Assembly (NCBI GenBank): GCA_028877205.1 | Contig: JAPPHY010000012.1 | Location: 1 to 64,000 of the forward strand | Source of the DNA: Chloroflexota bacterium | GTDB lineage: Bacteria > Chloroflexota > Dehalococcoidia > Lucifugimonadales > UBA2985 | DNA: 64,000 nucleotides | Direction: 5' to 3' | Shown: positions 53,582-62,563 of the stretch, in pieces | How the letters are laid out: each line of letters opens with the position of its first letter | Position numbering within the stretch: position 1 is the first letter of the stretch | Made by a program: the position numbers and the translations under genes | The notes under the pieces: generated by a model | What the model was told of the DNA's origin: nothing | Database searches by the model: none | The model's input: the letters and a program-made list of their open reading frames with translations, nothing else

Positions 53582-53673
53582 CGAATGCTAGAGCGGATTA
53601 AGGTACTCTCCCTCGAGCGGTTCCCCCTACGCCTTGCTGTTGGAGTCATCAATTGCACAGTAGACCCCTCAGG

Positions 53674-53712
53674 TTAACGCCACTTTAGGGCAGAGTTAAG
53701 CCACGGTTAGGA
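53674..53712 (-). promoter_or_regulatory. PHO-box-like array 2 (four 11-bp-phased units)
   Basis: TTAA/TTAG/TTAA/TTAG cores at 53675, 53686, 53697 and 53708, exactly 11 bp apart. Confidence 0.7.
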
Positions 53713-53857
53713 TTTGGTGAAATTCAGGGCGGTGATCGCCCGCCGGTCCGGTGAGCCTGGCAAAGCGACGCCTACCGCATTCGTAACCCTTGCGAAGCCT
53801 GTCACGCTTGCGCGGGGACAAGCTTCCGCAGGAAAGTCGGTGGGGGAAGGAAGCCGC

Positions 53858-53939
53858 CCGCTCAGTCCTTCGACAAGCTCAGGATGAGCGGGCACAGTTC
53901 CCCCGTTCGTGCTGAGCATGTCGAAGCATGAACGGGCGG
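53858..53939. repeat. Intergenic palindromic repeat element
   Basis: TTCGACAAGCTCA (53869-53881) and TGAGCATGTCGAA (53913-53925). Confidence 0.85.
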
Positions 53940-53949
53940 CCGCGCGGCC

Positions 53950-55713
53950 TTACGTCGCGCGTGGCAGCGTGAAGGTGAAGGCGCTGCCCTCACCTTCCCG
54001 GCTCTGCACCGCTACCTCTGAGCCGTGCGCCTGCACAATGTGCTTGACGATGGCAAGGCCCAGGCCGGTGCCTCCGCCCTGCCTCGAACGGTCAGCCTTG
54101 TAGAAGCGCTCGAAGATGTGGGGGAGGTGGTCCTCCGGTATGCCCGCACCGCTGTCCCTTACCCCAACTCTCACCATATCCTCCTCCGGGTACGCCGAAA
54201 GCGTCACCCAGCCTGTACCCGGCGTGAACTTCAGAGCGTTGTCCAGCAGGTTGATCAGCACCTGCCGCAGCCTCTCCTCGTCTCCCACCGCGCGCGGCAA
54301 TCGCTCCGGCGCTATCACCTCAACCCGCACGTTCTTGTTGTCCGCCCGTTCCTGGAAGCTCTCCTTGACCTCGGTCATAAGCAGCCGAAGGTCGACGGTG
54401 TTTAGGGAAAGCAGCCCCTGCCGGCTGTCTAACCGCGCCAGGTCCAGCAGGTCTTCGACCATCCTGCTCATCCTGTCCACCTCCCAGTTGATGCGACGCA
54501 CGAAGTCTCTTGCAACTTCCGCTTCATCCAGCGCGCCATTGTCCAGCGTCTCCACAATGGCCTTCACGGAAGCCAGCGGGCTCCTGAGCTCGTGGGAGAC
54601 GTTGGTGACGAACTCCCTGCGGGTGGTCTCCACCTGGTGCATCCTGGTCAAGTCGTGAATGGTCAGAAGCACCCACGTGGCCTCGGCCTCCACGATCGGA
54701 GTAGCGATGGCGCTGAGGAAGCGAACGGGTTGAAACAGCTCCACCTCGCCGTGCTGTTGCTCCCCGGTCTTGAGGCACGTCGCCACCAGCCGGTTCAGGT
54801 CGGAGTCGCGGACCACCTCCGGGAATCTCATGCCGAGAGGCTGCGGCTCCCGCACGCCCAGCATCTCCAGGCCTGCTATGTTCACCAACTCGGTACGCTC
54901 CTCCGGCCCGATCAGCGCCACGCCGTCTGCCATGGTATCCAGCACCGCCGAGAGCTTGTCGCGCTCGCCGGACAGCTCCTGTACCATGCTCCTGAGTGAC
55001 GAGGCCATGCTGTTGAATGCGTCCGCCAGCTCGCGCGTCTCGTCCGCTGCCAGCGCCTCCACGCGATGCTCCAGGTCGCCGAGGGCCACCTGGCGCGCGG
55101 CTTCGGTCACGCTGCGCACGGAGCGCGCGGTGCGCCGGGCCAGGTAGTAGCCCAGCGCCAGCGAAAGCACCGACACGACCACAGCGGATATGGCTATGGT
55201 GGTGATAATGCGGCTGACGTTGGAGTGGATCGCGGACGTGGGTATCGCCACTCTTGCCACGCCGACCAGTTCCCCGTCAGCCTGGATTGGCGCGGCGGTA
55301 TAGAGCAGCTCCTCTCCCTGCGCGGCGCTCACCCGGGTGCTCCAGCTGATGTCACCCGCTAGCGCCTCCCTCACCTCAGGGCGCTGGGCCTGGTTCTGCA
55401 GCTGGTCAGGCCGCTCCCACGTATCCGCCAGCACTTCTCCATCGCGGTCCATCACGGTGACACGTGCCTCGATGAGGCCTCCTACGCGCTCGCCCGTCTC
55501 ACGCAGGCCGTCCAGGTCGAGCCCCCCGTCCAGGAACGGAGCCAGGCTTTCCGCCGCCAGGACAGCTTCCCGCTCCAGCCGTTCCTCAAGGCCGGATATG
55601 TACGTGTCGCGCACAAAGTTGACAAGGTAGATGCTCACCGCACCCATGGAAACTATGATGAGGACGGTGTAGGAGAGTACGATGCGCCACTGGAGACTGT
55701 GCAGGAGGTTCAT
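53950..55713 (-). CDS. phoR: Sensor histidine kinase PhoR-like
   Basis: 587 aa; two TM, HAMP, PAS; HisKA FVTNVSHELRSPLASVKAIVETL; RLRQVLINLLDNALKFTP; RFYKADRSRQGGGTGLGLAIVKHIV. Confidence 0.93.
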   Translation of the reverse strand: MNLLHSLQWRIVLSYTVLIIVSMGAVSIYLVNFVRDTYISGLEERLEREAVLAAESLAPFLDGGLDLDGLRETGERVGGLIEARVTVMDRDGEVLADTWERPDQLQNQAQRPEVREALAGDISWSTRVSAAQGEELLYTAAPIQADGELVGVARVAIPTSAIHSNVSRIITTIAISAVVVSVLSLALGYYLARRTARSVRSVTEAARQVALGDLEHRVEALAADETRELADAFNSMASSLRSMVQELSGERDKLSAVLDTMADGVALIGPEERTELVNIAGLEMLGVREPQPLGMRFPEVVRDSDLNRLVATCLKTGEQQHGEVELFQPVRFLSAIATPIVEAEATWVLLTIHDLTRMHQVETTRREFVTNVSHELRSPLASVKAIVETLDNGALDEAEVARDFVRRINWEVDRMSRMVEDLLDLARLDSRQGLLSLNTVDLRLLMTEVKESFQERADNKNVRVEVIAPERLPRAVGDEERLRQVLINLLDNALKFTPGTGWVTLSAYPEEDMVRVGVRDSGAGIPEDHLPHIFERFYKADRSRQGGGTGLGLAIVKHIVQAHGSEVAVQSREGEGSAFTFTLPRAT

Positions 55714-56408
55714 GCCTCAAACCGGTAGCCTACGCCCCTGATGGTGATGATCTTCCTGGGTTGCCCTGGTTCCGTCTCGATCTTCTCTCTAAGCCACCGC
55801 ACGTGCACGTCCACCGTGCGGCTGTCGCCGATGTAGTCGTATCCCCAGAGACGCTCCAGAATCTGGTCTCTCGTGAACGCTCGACCCTTGTTGGACACCA
55901 GCAGGGTCAGCAGTTCGAACTCCCTTGGCTTGAGGTCGAGCGCGTTGCCGGCTACCTTGGCCGTGTGCCCGGTCAGGTCGATCTCGACGTCCCCGGCTCT
56001 GACCACGGTGTTGCCGGCGGCCGGTTCGGCAGGCGAGCCCATAGCGGAGCGCCTCAGCATTGCTCGGACTCGCGCCAGCAGCTCTCTCATGCTGAAGGGC
56101 TTGGTCACGTAGTCGTCGGCGCCCAGCTCCAGCCCCACAACCCGGTCAATCTCCTCGCCCTTGGCCGTGAGCATGAGGATGGGTGTGTTGGTCTCGCGTC
56201 GGAGAATGCGGCACACCTCAAGGCCGTCGAGTCTGGGAAGCATAACGTCGAGCAGTACGAGATCCGGCACGCCTTCCCTTGCGAGTTGAAGGCCGCCCTC
56301 GCCGTCGGTTGCGGTGAGGACGGAGAAGCCCTCTCTCTCCAGGCTGTACCTCAGGGCTTCGAGGAGGTTCTCCTCGTCCTCAATGACCAGGACCTTCTGC
56401 TCAGGCAA
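55710..56408 (-). CDS. phoB: Response regulator PhoB-like (OmpR family)
   Basis: KVLVIEDEENLLEALRYSLEREGF receiver; DLVLLDVMLPRLDG; C-terminal RDQILERLWGYDYIGDSRTVDVHVRWLREKIE; TTG start at 56408. Confidence 0.93.
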   Translation of the reverse strand: MPEQKVLVIEDEENLLEALRYSLEREGFSVLTATDGEGGLQLAREGVPDLVLLDVMLPRLDGLEVCRILRRETNTPILMLTAKGEEIDRVVGLELGADDYVTKPFSMRELLARVRAMLRRSAMGSPAEPAAGNTVVRAGDVEIDLTGHTAKVAGNALDLKPREFELLTLLVSNKGRAFTRDQILERLWGYDYIGDSRTVDVHVRWLREKIETEPGQPRKIITIRGVGYRFEA

Positions 56409-56430
56409 GGCGCCTCCCCGCAGGATGGGG

Positions 56431-56506
56431 TGGTCGGGGCGACTGGACTTGAACCAGCGACCTCCACGTCCCGAACGTGGCGCGCTTCCGACTGCGCTAC
56501 GCCCCG
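56431..56506 (-). tRNA. tRNA-Pro (anticodon CGG), CCA encoded
   Basis: Minus strand CGGGGCG/CGCCCCG acceptor; anticodon arm CCACG-TTCGGGA-CGTGG; T-arm CTGGTTCAAGTCCAG; ends ACCA. Confidence 0.96.
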
Positions 56507-56547
56507 ATGTCCCTATTATACGCTCTCGTTGCGACGGATACCACGCC

Positions 56548-57486
56548 CTACGCGCTGCTCCTTGCCTGTGCCTGACCGTCCGACTCCAGAAGCGGTATCC
56601 TGACGCCAAACATATCGTGCAGCACGTCCAGGAAGGCCTGAACGCCGGGGCCGTAGTGCTGGGCGCGGCGTATCATGACCGCGGTCGGCAGCGAAACCGA
56701 ATGGCCCTCACGCAACGGAATCACGCTGAGGCTGCCCCGTTCCAGCTCGTGGCGCATGCTGCTTCTCGGCAGAAACGAGATGCCGATTCCCAGCTCGACC
56801 ATGTGCTTGGTGGCCTCTATGCTGTCCAGCGTCATCTCTACCCTGGGCGATATGCCCGCATCACGGCACACCTGGCCGATGAGCACGAAGTAGGTGGAGT
56901 CCCGGTCGTACAGGATGAGCGGCTCCCGAGCGACGTCGTAGATGCTGGCCTCGCCTGCCTGAGCGAAAGGGTGGGCCGGAGAGGTGACCAGGCAGATGTC
57001 CTCGTCGTACAGGTGGATGGTGACGACCTCCGGGTCAGTGAGCACGCGGCACAGGCCAACCTGCGCCTCCTCGTCCGCCACCATGCGCAGCACGTCGGAG
57101 GACCGGCCGACGCTGATGTGCACCTTGATCTCGGGGTACTTGCGCCGGAACCGATCGAGTATGGTGGGCAGCGTGTAGGTGCCGATGGCCCGCGCCGACG
57201 CTATCTGAAGCACGCCCCCTGACGCGCCACGCGTGGTATCGACCACCTCGCGTCCCTGCCTCAGCGCTTCGATTGCCCGCTCCGTATAGGGGCGGAACGC
57301 CCTGCCCATCTCCGTCAACCGCACGCCGCGCCCCATGCGGTGGAACAGCGGCACGCCAAGCTCCACCTCCAGCGCGTGCACTCTTGCGCTCAGCGACGGC
57401 TGCGACAGGTACAGCGACTCCGCTGCGCGCCGGAAGCTGCCGCGGTCGGCCGCCGCAAGGAACGCCTCGAGTTGTGCAAGCTCCAT
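56548..57486 (-). CDS. LysR-family transcriptional regulator
   Basis: MELAQLEAFLAAADRGSFRRAAESLYLSQPSLSARVHALEVELGVPLFHRMGRGVRLTEMG. Confidence 0.95.
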   Translation of the reverse strand: MELAQLEAFLAAADRGSFRRAAESLYLSQPSLSARVHALEVELGVPLFHRMGRGVRLTEMGRAFRPYTERAIEALRQGREVVDTTRGASGGVLQIASARAIGTYTLPTILDRFRRKYPEIKVHISVGRSSDVLRMVADEEAQVGLCRVLTDPEVVTIHLYDEDICLVTSPAHPFAQAGEASIYDVAREPLILYDRDSTYFVLIGQVCRDAGISPRVEMTLDSIEATKHMVELGIGISFLPRSSMRHELERGSLSVIPLREGHSVSLPTAVMIRRAQHYGPGVQAFLDVLHDMFGVRIPLLESDGQAQARSSA

Positions 57487-57552
57487 GGAGACCACCTCCC
57501 CGGCCCGGAGGCCCAAGTTTGACGCTCGGTGTCGGCCTTCCCAAGTGCCAGC

Positions 57553-57581
57553 GATAGGGAACTTCTATCACTGCTATAGAA
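57553..57581. promoter_or_regulatory. LysR-type operator-like palindrome
   Basis: TTCTATCACTGCTATAGAA (57563-57581) with T-N11-A core, plus overlapping GATAG-N7-CTATC (57553-57569); half-sites at 57554, 57565, 57576 are 11 bp apart. Confidence 0.65.
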
Positions 57582-57591
57582 AACTCAACCC

Positions 57592-57619
57592 TTGTATTAT
57601 ATCTCATGGCGGCTATACT
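57592..57619 (+). promoter_or_regulatory. sigma70-like promoter for isocitrate lyase
   Basis: TTGTAT (57592-57597), 16 nt spacer, TATACT (57614-57619). Confidence 0.6.
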
Positions 57620-57687
57620 GGTACAGAGGCAAAGAACAGTCATCTGTTCAGCAATCTGGGAAAGCAACAGGGATAAGGAGGCAGGAC

Positions 57688-58980
57688 ATGGACAATCACC
57701 ACCGTGACTTCGACCAGCAGGTGAGCGAGCTTGAACAGAGTTGGGCAACCGACCCGCGTTGGAAGGGCGTAAAGCGCGACTATACGGCCCGGGACGTGGT
57801 GAAGCTGCGCAACAGCGTGAAGATCGAGCACACGCTGGCGAAGCGGGGCGCAGAGCGCCTGTGGAGAGACCTTACTAGCGGCGACGGATTCGTCAGGACC
57901 TTCGGAGCATTGACCGGCGCACAGGCCGTGAACATGGTCAAGGGCGGACTCAAGGCCCTCTACCTCAGCGGCTGGCAGGTCGCCGGTGACGCGAACCTTG
58001 CCTCCCACACTTACCCAGACCAGAGCCTCTATCCCTCCAACAGCGTTCCCTCCGTCGTGAAGCGGCTCAACAACGCGCTCATGCGGGCGGACCAGATCCA
58101 GTGCCTGAACGGCAGCACTGACATCGACTACTTCGTCCCCATCGTGGCGGACGCCGAGGCCGGATTCGGCGGCGCCATCCACGCCTTCGAGCTCATGCGA
58201 TGGATGATCGAGGCAGGAGCCGCCGGCGTCCACTACGAGGACCAGCTGTCCTCCGCCAAGAAGTGCGGCCACATGGGCGGCAAGGTGCTCATCCCCTCCA
58301 ACATGTTCATCCACACGCTGAACGCGGCAAGGCTCGCCGCCGACGTTTTGGACGTGCCCACCATCCTCTGCGCCCGCACGGACGCTCGCAGCGCCACGCT
58401 CCTCACCAGCGACATCGACGAGCGCGACGCGGCGTTCGCCACCGGCGAGCGGACTCCCGAGGGCTTCTACATCGTGCGTGACGGCTTCGAGGCTGCGGTC
58501 TCCCGCGGGCTGGCCTACGCCCCATACGCCGACCTGCTGTGGTGCGAGACCTCCGACCCGGACCTCGACGAGGCGATCGCCTTCGCCGAGCGGATTCACG
58601 CCGAGTACCCGGACATGATGCTGGCCTACAACTGCTCGCCTTCCTTCAACTGGAAGAGCCACCTGGACGACGCCACCATAGCGAAGTTCCAGAACGAGCT
58701 TGGCAAGGCCGGCTACAAGTTCCAGTTCATCACCCTCGCCGGCTGGCACATGATCAACCTCAACGCCTTCGAGCTGGCCAAGGCCTACAGCGTGGAGGGC
58801 ATGCCCGCCTACGTGAGGATCCAGGAGCAGGAGTTCGCCCGCGAGGTGGACGGCTACACCGCCACCAAGCACCAGGCCGAGGTTGGCGCAGGCTACTTCG
58901 ACGAGGTGCTGCTGAGCGTGAGTGAGGACCTGGGAGCCACCGCAGCGCTGGCCGGCTCCACGGAGGCCGCCCAGTTCTAG
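57688..58980 (+). CDS. aceA: Isocitrate lyase
   Basis: 430 aa; [47 protein letters not shown] (KKCGH motif); [17 protein letters not shown]. Confidence 0.97.
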   Translation: MDNHHRDFDQQVSELEQSWATDPRWKGVKRDYTARDVVKLRNSVKIEHTLAKRGAERLWRDLTSGDGFVRTFGALTGAQAVNMVKGGLKALYLSGWQVAGDANLASHTYPDQSLYPSNSVPSVVKRLNNALMRADQIQCLNGSTDIDYFVPIVADAEAGFGGAIHAFELMRWMIEAGAAGVHYEDQLSSAKKCGHMGGKVLIPSNMFIHTLNAARLAADVLDVPTILCARTDARSATLLTSDIDERDAAFATGERTPEGFYIVRDGFEAAVSRGLAYAPYADLLWCETSDPDLDEAIAFAERIHAEYPDMMLAYNCSPSFNWKSHLDDATIAKFQNELGKAGYKFQFITLAGWHMINLNAFELAKAYSVEGMPAYVRIQEQEFAREVDGYTATKHQAEVGAGYFDEVLLSVSEDLGATAALAGSTEAAQF

Positions 58981-59095
58981 TCGAGGCTTAGCGCACAAGC
59001 GCTAGCAACCGAGCTACGTTTGGAGGGCGCCTGTCTGTAGCGGACCGGCGCCCTTCTTCGCGCCCGCAACACTTACGACATCCCGCGTACAGTCC

Positions 59096-59317
59096 ACTCC
59101 TGCGAAAGCAGGAGTCCAGGAGTGGGGTGGCGGCCCCAGCCGCTCGTAGCCTGCCCCGTACCCGACACGGGGGTGAGCCTGTCGAACCATTCGAGCGGGC
59201 AATCGCGCGGGCGGAAGGACTGCCGCGCCCCAAACCGTCCATTCCTGCGCAGGCAGGAATCCAGAGGTGGGGAGAGGCCGGAAATCGTGACTCATGGACT
59301 CCCGCTTTCGCGGGAGT
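59096..59317. repeat. Mixed intergenic palindrome cluster
   Basis: 20-nt palindromes at 59096-59115, 59241-59260 and 59298-59317 around a TGAGCCTGTCGAA element (59174-59186) with CCCCGTACCCGACACGGGG hairpin. Confidence 0.85.
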
Positions 59318-59348
59318 GGTACCGTGGGTTGGCGAACGCGGGAGCCCC

Positions 59349-61817
59349 CTACCGCACCACCACGTTCACCAGCCGGCCTGGCACGTACACCACCTGCCGC
59401 ACCTCAGTGCCCTCCAGGTACGGACGCACCCGCGCGCTCTCCAGCGCCAGCTCTCGCGCCTCCGCCTCCTCTATCGACGCGGGCGCCTGTATGCGGTCGC
59501 GGACGCGGCCGTTCACCTGCACCACCAGCGTGATCTCCTCGTCGCGGGCAAGCTCTTCGTCCCACGACGGCAGCAGCTGTGCATGGATGCTGAACGGGCG
59601 GCCCGTCCTCTCCCACAGCTCCTCCGTCACGTGCGGCGCGATGGGCGCCAGCAGCAGCAGCAGCTTCTCGACCGCATCGCTCCAGCTTTCGGAGTTGAGA
59701 CCTCCCTCGTCCCAGGCGCGGCTCATGTGGTTGGTCATCTCCATCATCGCGGCGAGCGCCGTGTTGAACTTGAACCGCTCCAGGTCGCCGACCACCTTCT
59801 TGACCGTCTTGTGGGTCGTGCGGACCATCGTGCGCACCGCCTCATCGTCCGCGGGCTGCGCGTCAAGCGTCGAGGCGTCCCTCTGCGCAATGTCCCACAC
59901 GCGATTGATCCATCGCGCCATGCCGTTGATGCCTGAGTCCGACCAGTCGCCGCCCTGGTCCCACGGCCCGAGGAACATGAGGTACGTGCGAACCACGTCC
60001 GCGCCCAGGTCCTGCACGTACGGGTCGGGCGTGATCACGTTGCCGCGCGACTTGCTCATCTTCTGATGGTCGGCGATGATGATGCCCTGGTTGAACAGCC
60101 TCAGGTACGGCTCGTCGAACTCCACCAGCCCGAGGTCTCGCAGCGCCTTGTTGAAGAACCGGGAGTAGAGCAGGTGCATCACAGCGTGCTCCGCGCCGCC
60201 CGTGTACTGGTCGACGGGCAGCCACTTCCTGGCCGCCTCCGGGTCGAATGGCCCGCTGTCGTAGTTCGGGCTGGCGTAGCGCAGGTGATACCACGACGAG
60301 TCCACGAACGTGTCCATCGTGTCCGTCTCGCGGGTGGCGGGCGCGCCGCACTGCGGACACGGTGCGTTCAGGAACCGCTCGTGGTAACGCAGCGGCGACT
60401 CGCCTGTTGGCCGGAACTGCGCGTCCTCCGGCAGCAGCACGGGCAGCTCCTCCTCCGGCACCGGCACCACGCCGCAGCCGTCGCAGTAGATCACGGGTAT
60501 GGGCGTGCCCCAGTAGCGCTGCCGAGATATGAGCCAGTCACGCAGCCTGTAGGACACCGTACGGCTACCCCAGCCGTTGACCTCTACATACTCGGCTATG
60601 CGCTCCTTGCCGACGCTCGCGGGCATCCCGTCGAACGGCCCGGAGTTCACCTGCGCGCCGTCCTCTACGTGCGCGCTCGACAGCTCGGAGCCGTCCCAGT
60701 CCGGCGGCGCGATGACCACGCGAATCTCCAGGCCGTACTTGCGGGCGAACTCGAAGTCGCGCTCGTCGTGTGCCGGAACGCCCATCACGATGCCCGTGCC
60801 GTACGTGAGCAGCACGTAGTCGGCGACGAAGATGGGCACCCGGTCGCCGTTTAGGTTGTTGACGGCATAGGCGCCGGTGAACACGCCCGACTTCTCGCGC
60901 TCCGTGGACAGCCGCTCCACCTCCGACTGGCGCCGCGCCTCCTCCACGTAGGCCTCCACCTCGGCGCGGCGGTCGTCGGTGGTCAGCGAGGCGACCAGCG
61001 GGTGCTCTGGCGCGATCACCACGAACGTCACGCCGTAGATGGTATCGATTCGAGTCGTGAACGTCCGAATCTCGGTCTCCTCCAGCCCGTACTCCGAGAT
61101 GTCAAAGCCTATCTCCACGCCCACGCTGCGCCCGATCCAGTTGGTCTGCATGGTCTTGATGCGCTCCGGCCAGTCGACCAGGCCGGAGAAGTCCAGCAGT
61201 TCCTCCGCGTACTTTGTGATGCCGAAGAACCACTGCTCCAGGTCGCGGCGGCTGACGGCAGACTCGCACCGCTCGCACTTGCCGTCCACCACCTGCTCGT
61301 TAGCGAGCACGGTCTGGCAAGACGGACACCAGTTGGCGGGCGCCTTAGCGCGATAAGCGAGTCCCGCCTTCAGGAACTGCAGGAATATCCACTGGTTCCA
61401 CCGATAGTACTCCGGCAACGCGCAGATGATCTCCCGGTCCCAGTCGTAGACGGAGCCGATGGACTTCAGCTGCCGCCGCATGTTCTCGACGTTGTCCATG
61501 GTCCACGTGTGGGGGTGAATCCCCTGCTTGATGGCGGCGTTCTCCGCCGGCAGGCCGAATGAGTCGAAGCCCATGGGGTGGATCACGTTGTAGCCCTGCA
61601 TTCGGCGGAACCGCGCGTGTGCGTCGGAGGGGGCCATGGCGTACCAGTGGCCGATGTGGAGGTCGCCGGAGGTGTACGGGTACATGGTGAGCTCGTACCA
61701 CTTGGGACGTGGATCGTCGTCGCGGACGCTGTGGAGGCCGTCCTCCTGCCACCTGGCCTGCCACTTGGCGTCAATCTCTTGAGGGTCGTATCGCCGCTCG
61801 GGCGTGCGCATGGACAT
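59349..61817 (-). CDS. leuS: Leucyl-tRNA synthetase
   Basis: WYELTMYPYTSGDLHIGHWYAMAPSDAHARFRRMQGYNVIHPMGFDSFGLPAENAAI; KMSKSRGNVITPD; editing domain. Confidence 0.97.
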   Translation of the reverse strand: MSMRTPERRYDPQEIDAKWQARWQEDGLHSVRDDDPRPKWYELTMYPYTSGDLHIGHWYAMAPSDAHARFRRMQGYNVIHPMGFDSFGLPAENAAIKQGIHPHTWTMDNVENMRRQLKSIGSVYDWDREIICALPEYYRWNQWIFLQFLKAGLAYRAKAPANWCPSCQTVLANEQVVDGKCERCESAVSRRDLEQWFFGITKYAEELLDFSGLVDWPERIKTMQTNWIGRSVGVEIGFDISEYGLEETEIRTFTTRIDTIYGVTFVVIAPEHPLVASLTTDDRRAEVEAYVEEARRQSEVERLSTEREKSGVFTGAYAVNNLNGDRVPIFVADYVLLTYGTGIVMGVPAHDERDFEFARKYGLEIRVVIAPPDWDGSELSSAHVEDGAQVNSGPFDGMPASVGKERIAEYVEVNGWGSRTVSYRLRDWLISRQRYWGTPIPVIYCDGCGVVPVPEEELPVLLPEDAQFRPTGESPLRYHERFLNAPCPQCGAPATRETDTMDTFVDSSWYHLRYASPNYDSGPFDPEAARKWLPVDQYTGGAEHAVMHLLYSRFFNKALRDLGLVEFDEPYLRLFNQGIIIADHQKMSKSRGNVITPDPYVQDLGADVVRTYLMFLGPWDQGGDWSDSGINGMARWINRVWDIAQRDASTLDAQPADDEAVRTMVRTTHKTVKKVVGDLERFKFNTALAAMMEMTNHMSRAWDEGGLNSESWSDAVEKLLLLLAPIAPHVTEELWERTGRPFSIHAQLLPSWDEELARDEEITLVVQVNGRVRDRIQAPASIEEAEARELALESARVRPYLEGTEVRQVVYVPGRLVNVVVR

Positions 61818-61960
61818 ATCAGATTCTCCGAAGAAGGCTTGAGCCATTATAGGTTCTCAGCAGGCGCGCCGCAACGAGATGACGCCCGCGCGATTGACAG
61901 AAGGCTGCGACGCGGGCTAGCCTAACGGTGCATCCACCGCCCTCACTCCGGAGGAACGCC

Positions 61961-62380
61961 ATGACCTTCCTGAAGCGCCTGGCGGCTCTGTATCTCATAT
62001 TGCTCGGCATCGCAGTCGTAAGCCACTTCCTGGCGACGCAGCTATACGATCCCACGCTCGAGGGCTCTGCGATGGACATCTGGCTGATCCTCGACCCCAT
62101 GATGGTCGCGGGGGCGTTCATATGTCTCCTGGTCGGCTTCATCAGGAAGCTCGAATTCGGCGGCTTCTCCTATGGCCTGGGCGTAAGCCGCGACTACCTG
62201 GAGGCCAACCTTACCTTCTACCTCTCGGCTGTCCTGCTGATCCTGGTCACGTGGAACTGGTTCGGCGTGGCGTTCGTGGAGCCGCCAAACGACGTTGGGC
62301 TGGTCTGGCTCTTCATCGACTCGGTGCTGCCGCTTCTGCTTATATCCACAGGCATACGGCTGATGCGCAGCGAAGAGTAG
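61961..62380 (+). CDS. Hypothetical membrane protein
   Basis: MTFLKRLAALYLILLGIAVVSHFLATQLY...; four hydrophobic segments. Confidence 0.75.
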   Translation: MTFLKRLAALYLILLGIAVVSHFLATQLYDPTLEGSAMDIWLILDPMMVAGAFICLLVGFIRKLEFGGFSYGLGVSRDYLEANLTFYLSAVLLILVTWNWFGVAFVEPPNDVGLVWLFIDSVLPLLLISTGIRLMRSEE

Positions 62381-62522
62381 GCGGCCCAGGCGCCCGCCAC
62401 GTTGCCCTCTGCTCAGGGTGCTGCATTCACTCACCGCGTCTTGAGACCACCTTGGAGTGAGCAGGCACACTCCTTTACAAAGGCCACTGGCAAAACGTAC
62501 AATTGGTAGCCGAGGCGAGAGT

Positions 62523-62551
62523 TTGACACAAACTTCACAATCGCCTATATT
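62523..62551 (+). promoter_or_regulatory. sigma70-like promoter of glnA
   Basis: TTGACA (62523-62528), 17 nt spacer, TATATT (62546-62551). Confidence 0.7.
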
Positions 62552-62563
62552 CTGCACTTTGCT

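Noticed and set aside
55710-56609. 299 aa start for PhoB
   Set aside because: The upstream extension reads through tRNA-Pro; TTG at 56408 fits the receiver-domain start.
57640-58998. 452 aa minus-strand ORF
   Set aside because: Antisense to isocitrate lyase.
59096-59317. Possible IS/transposon ends
   Set aside because: Palindromes only; no transposase ORF between or near them.
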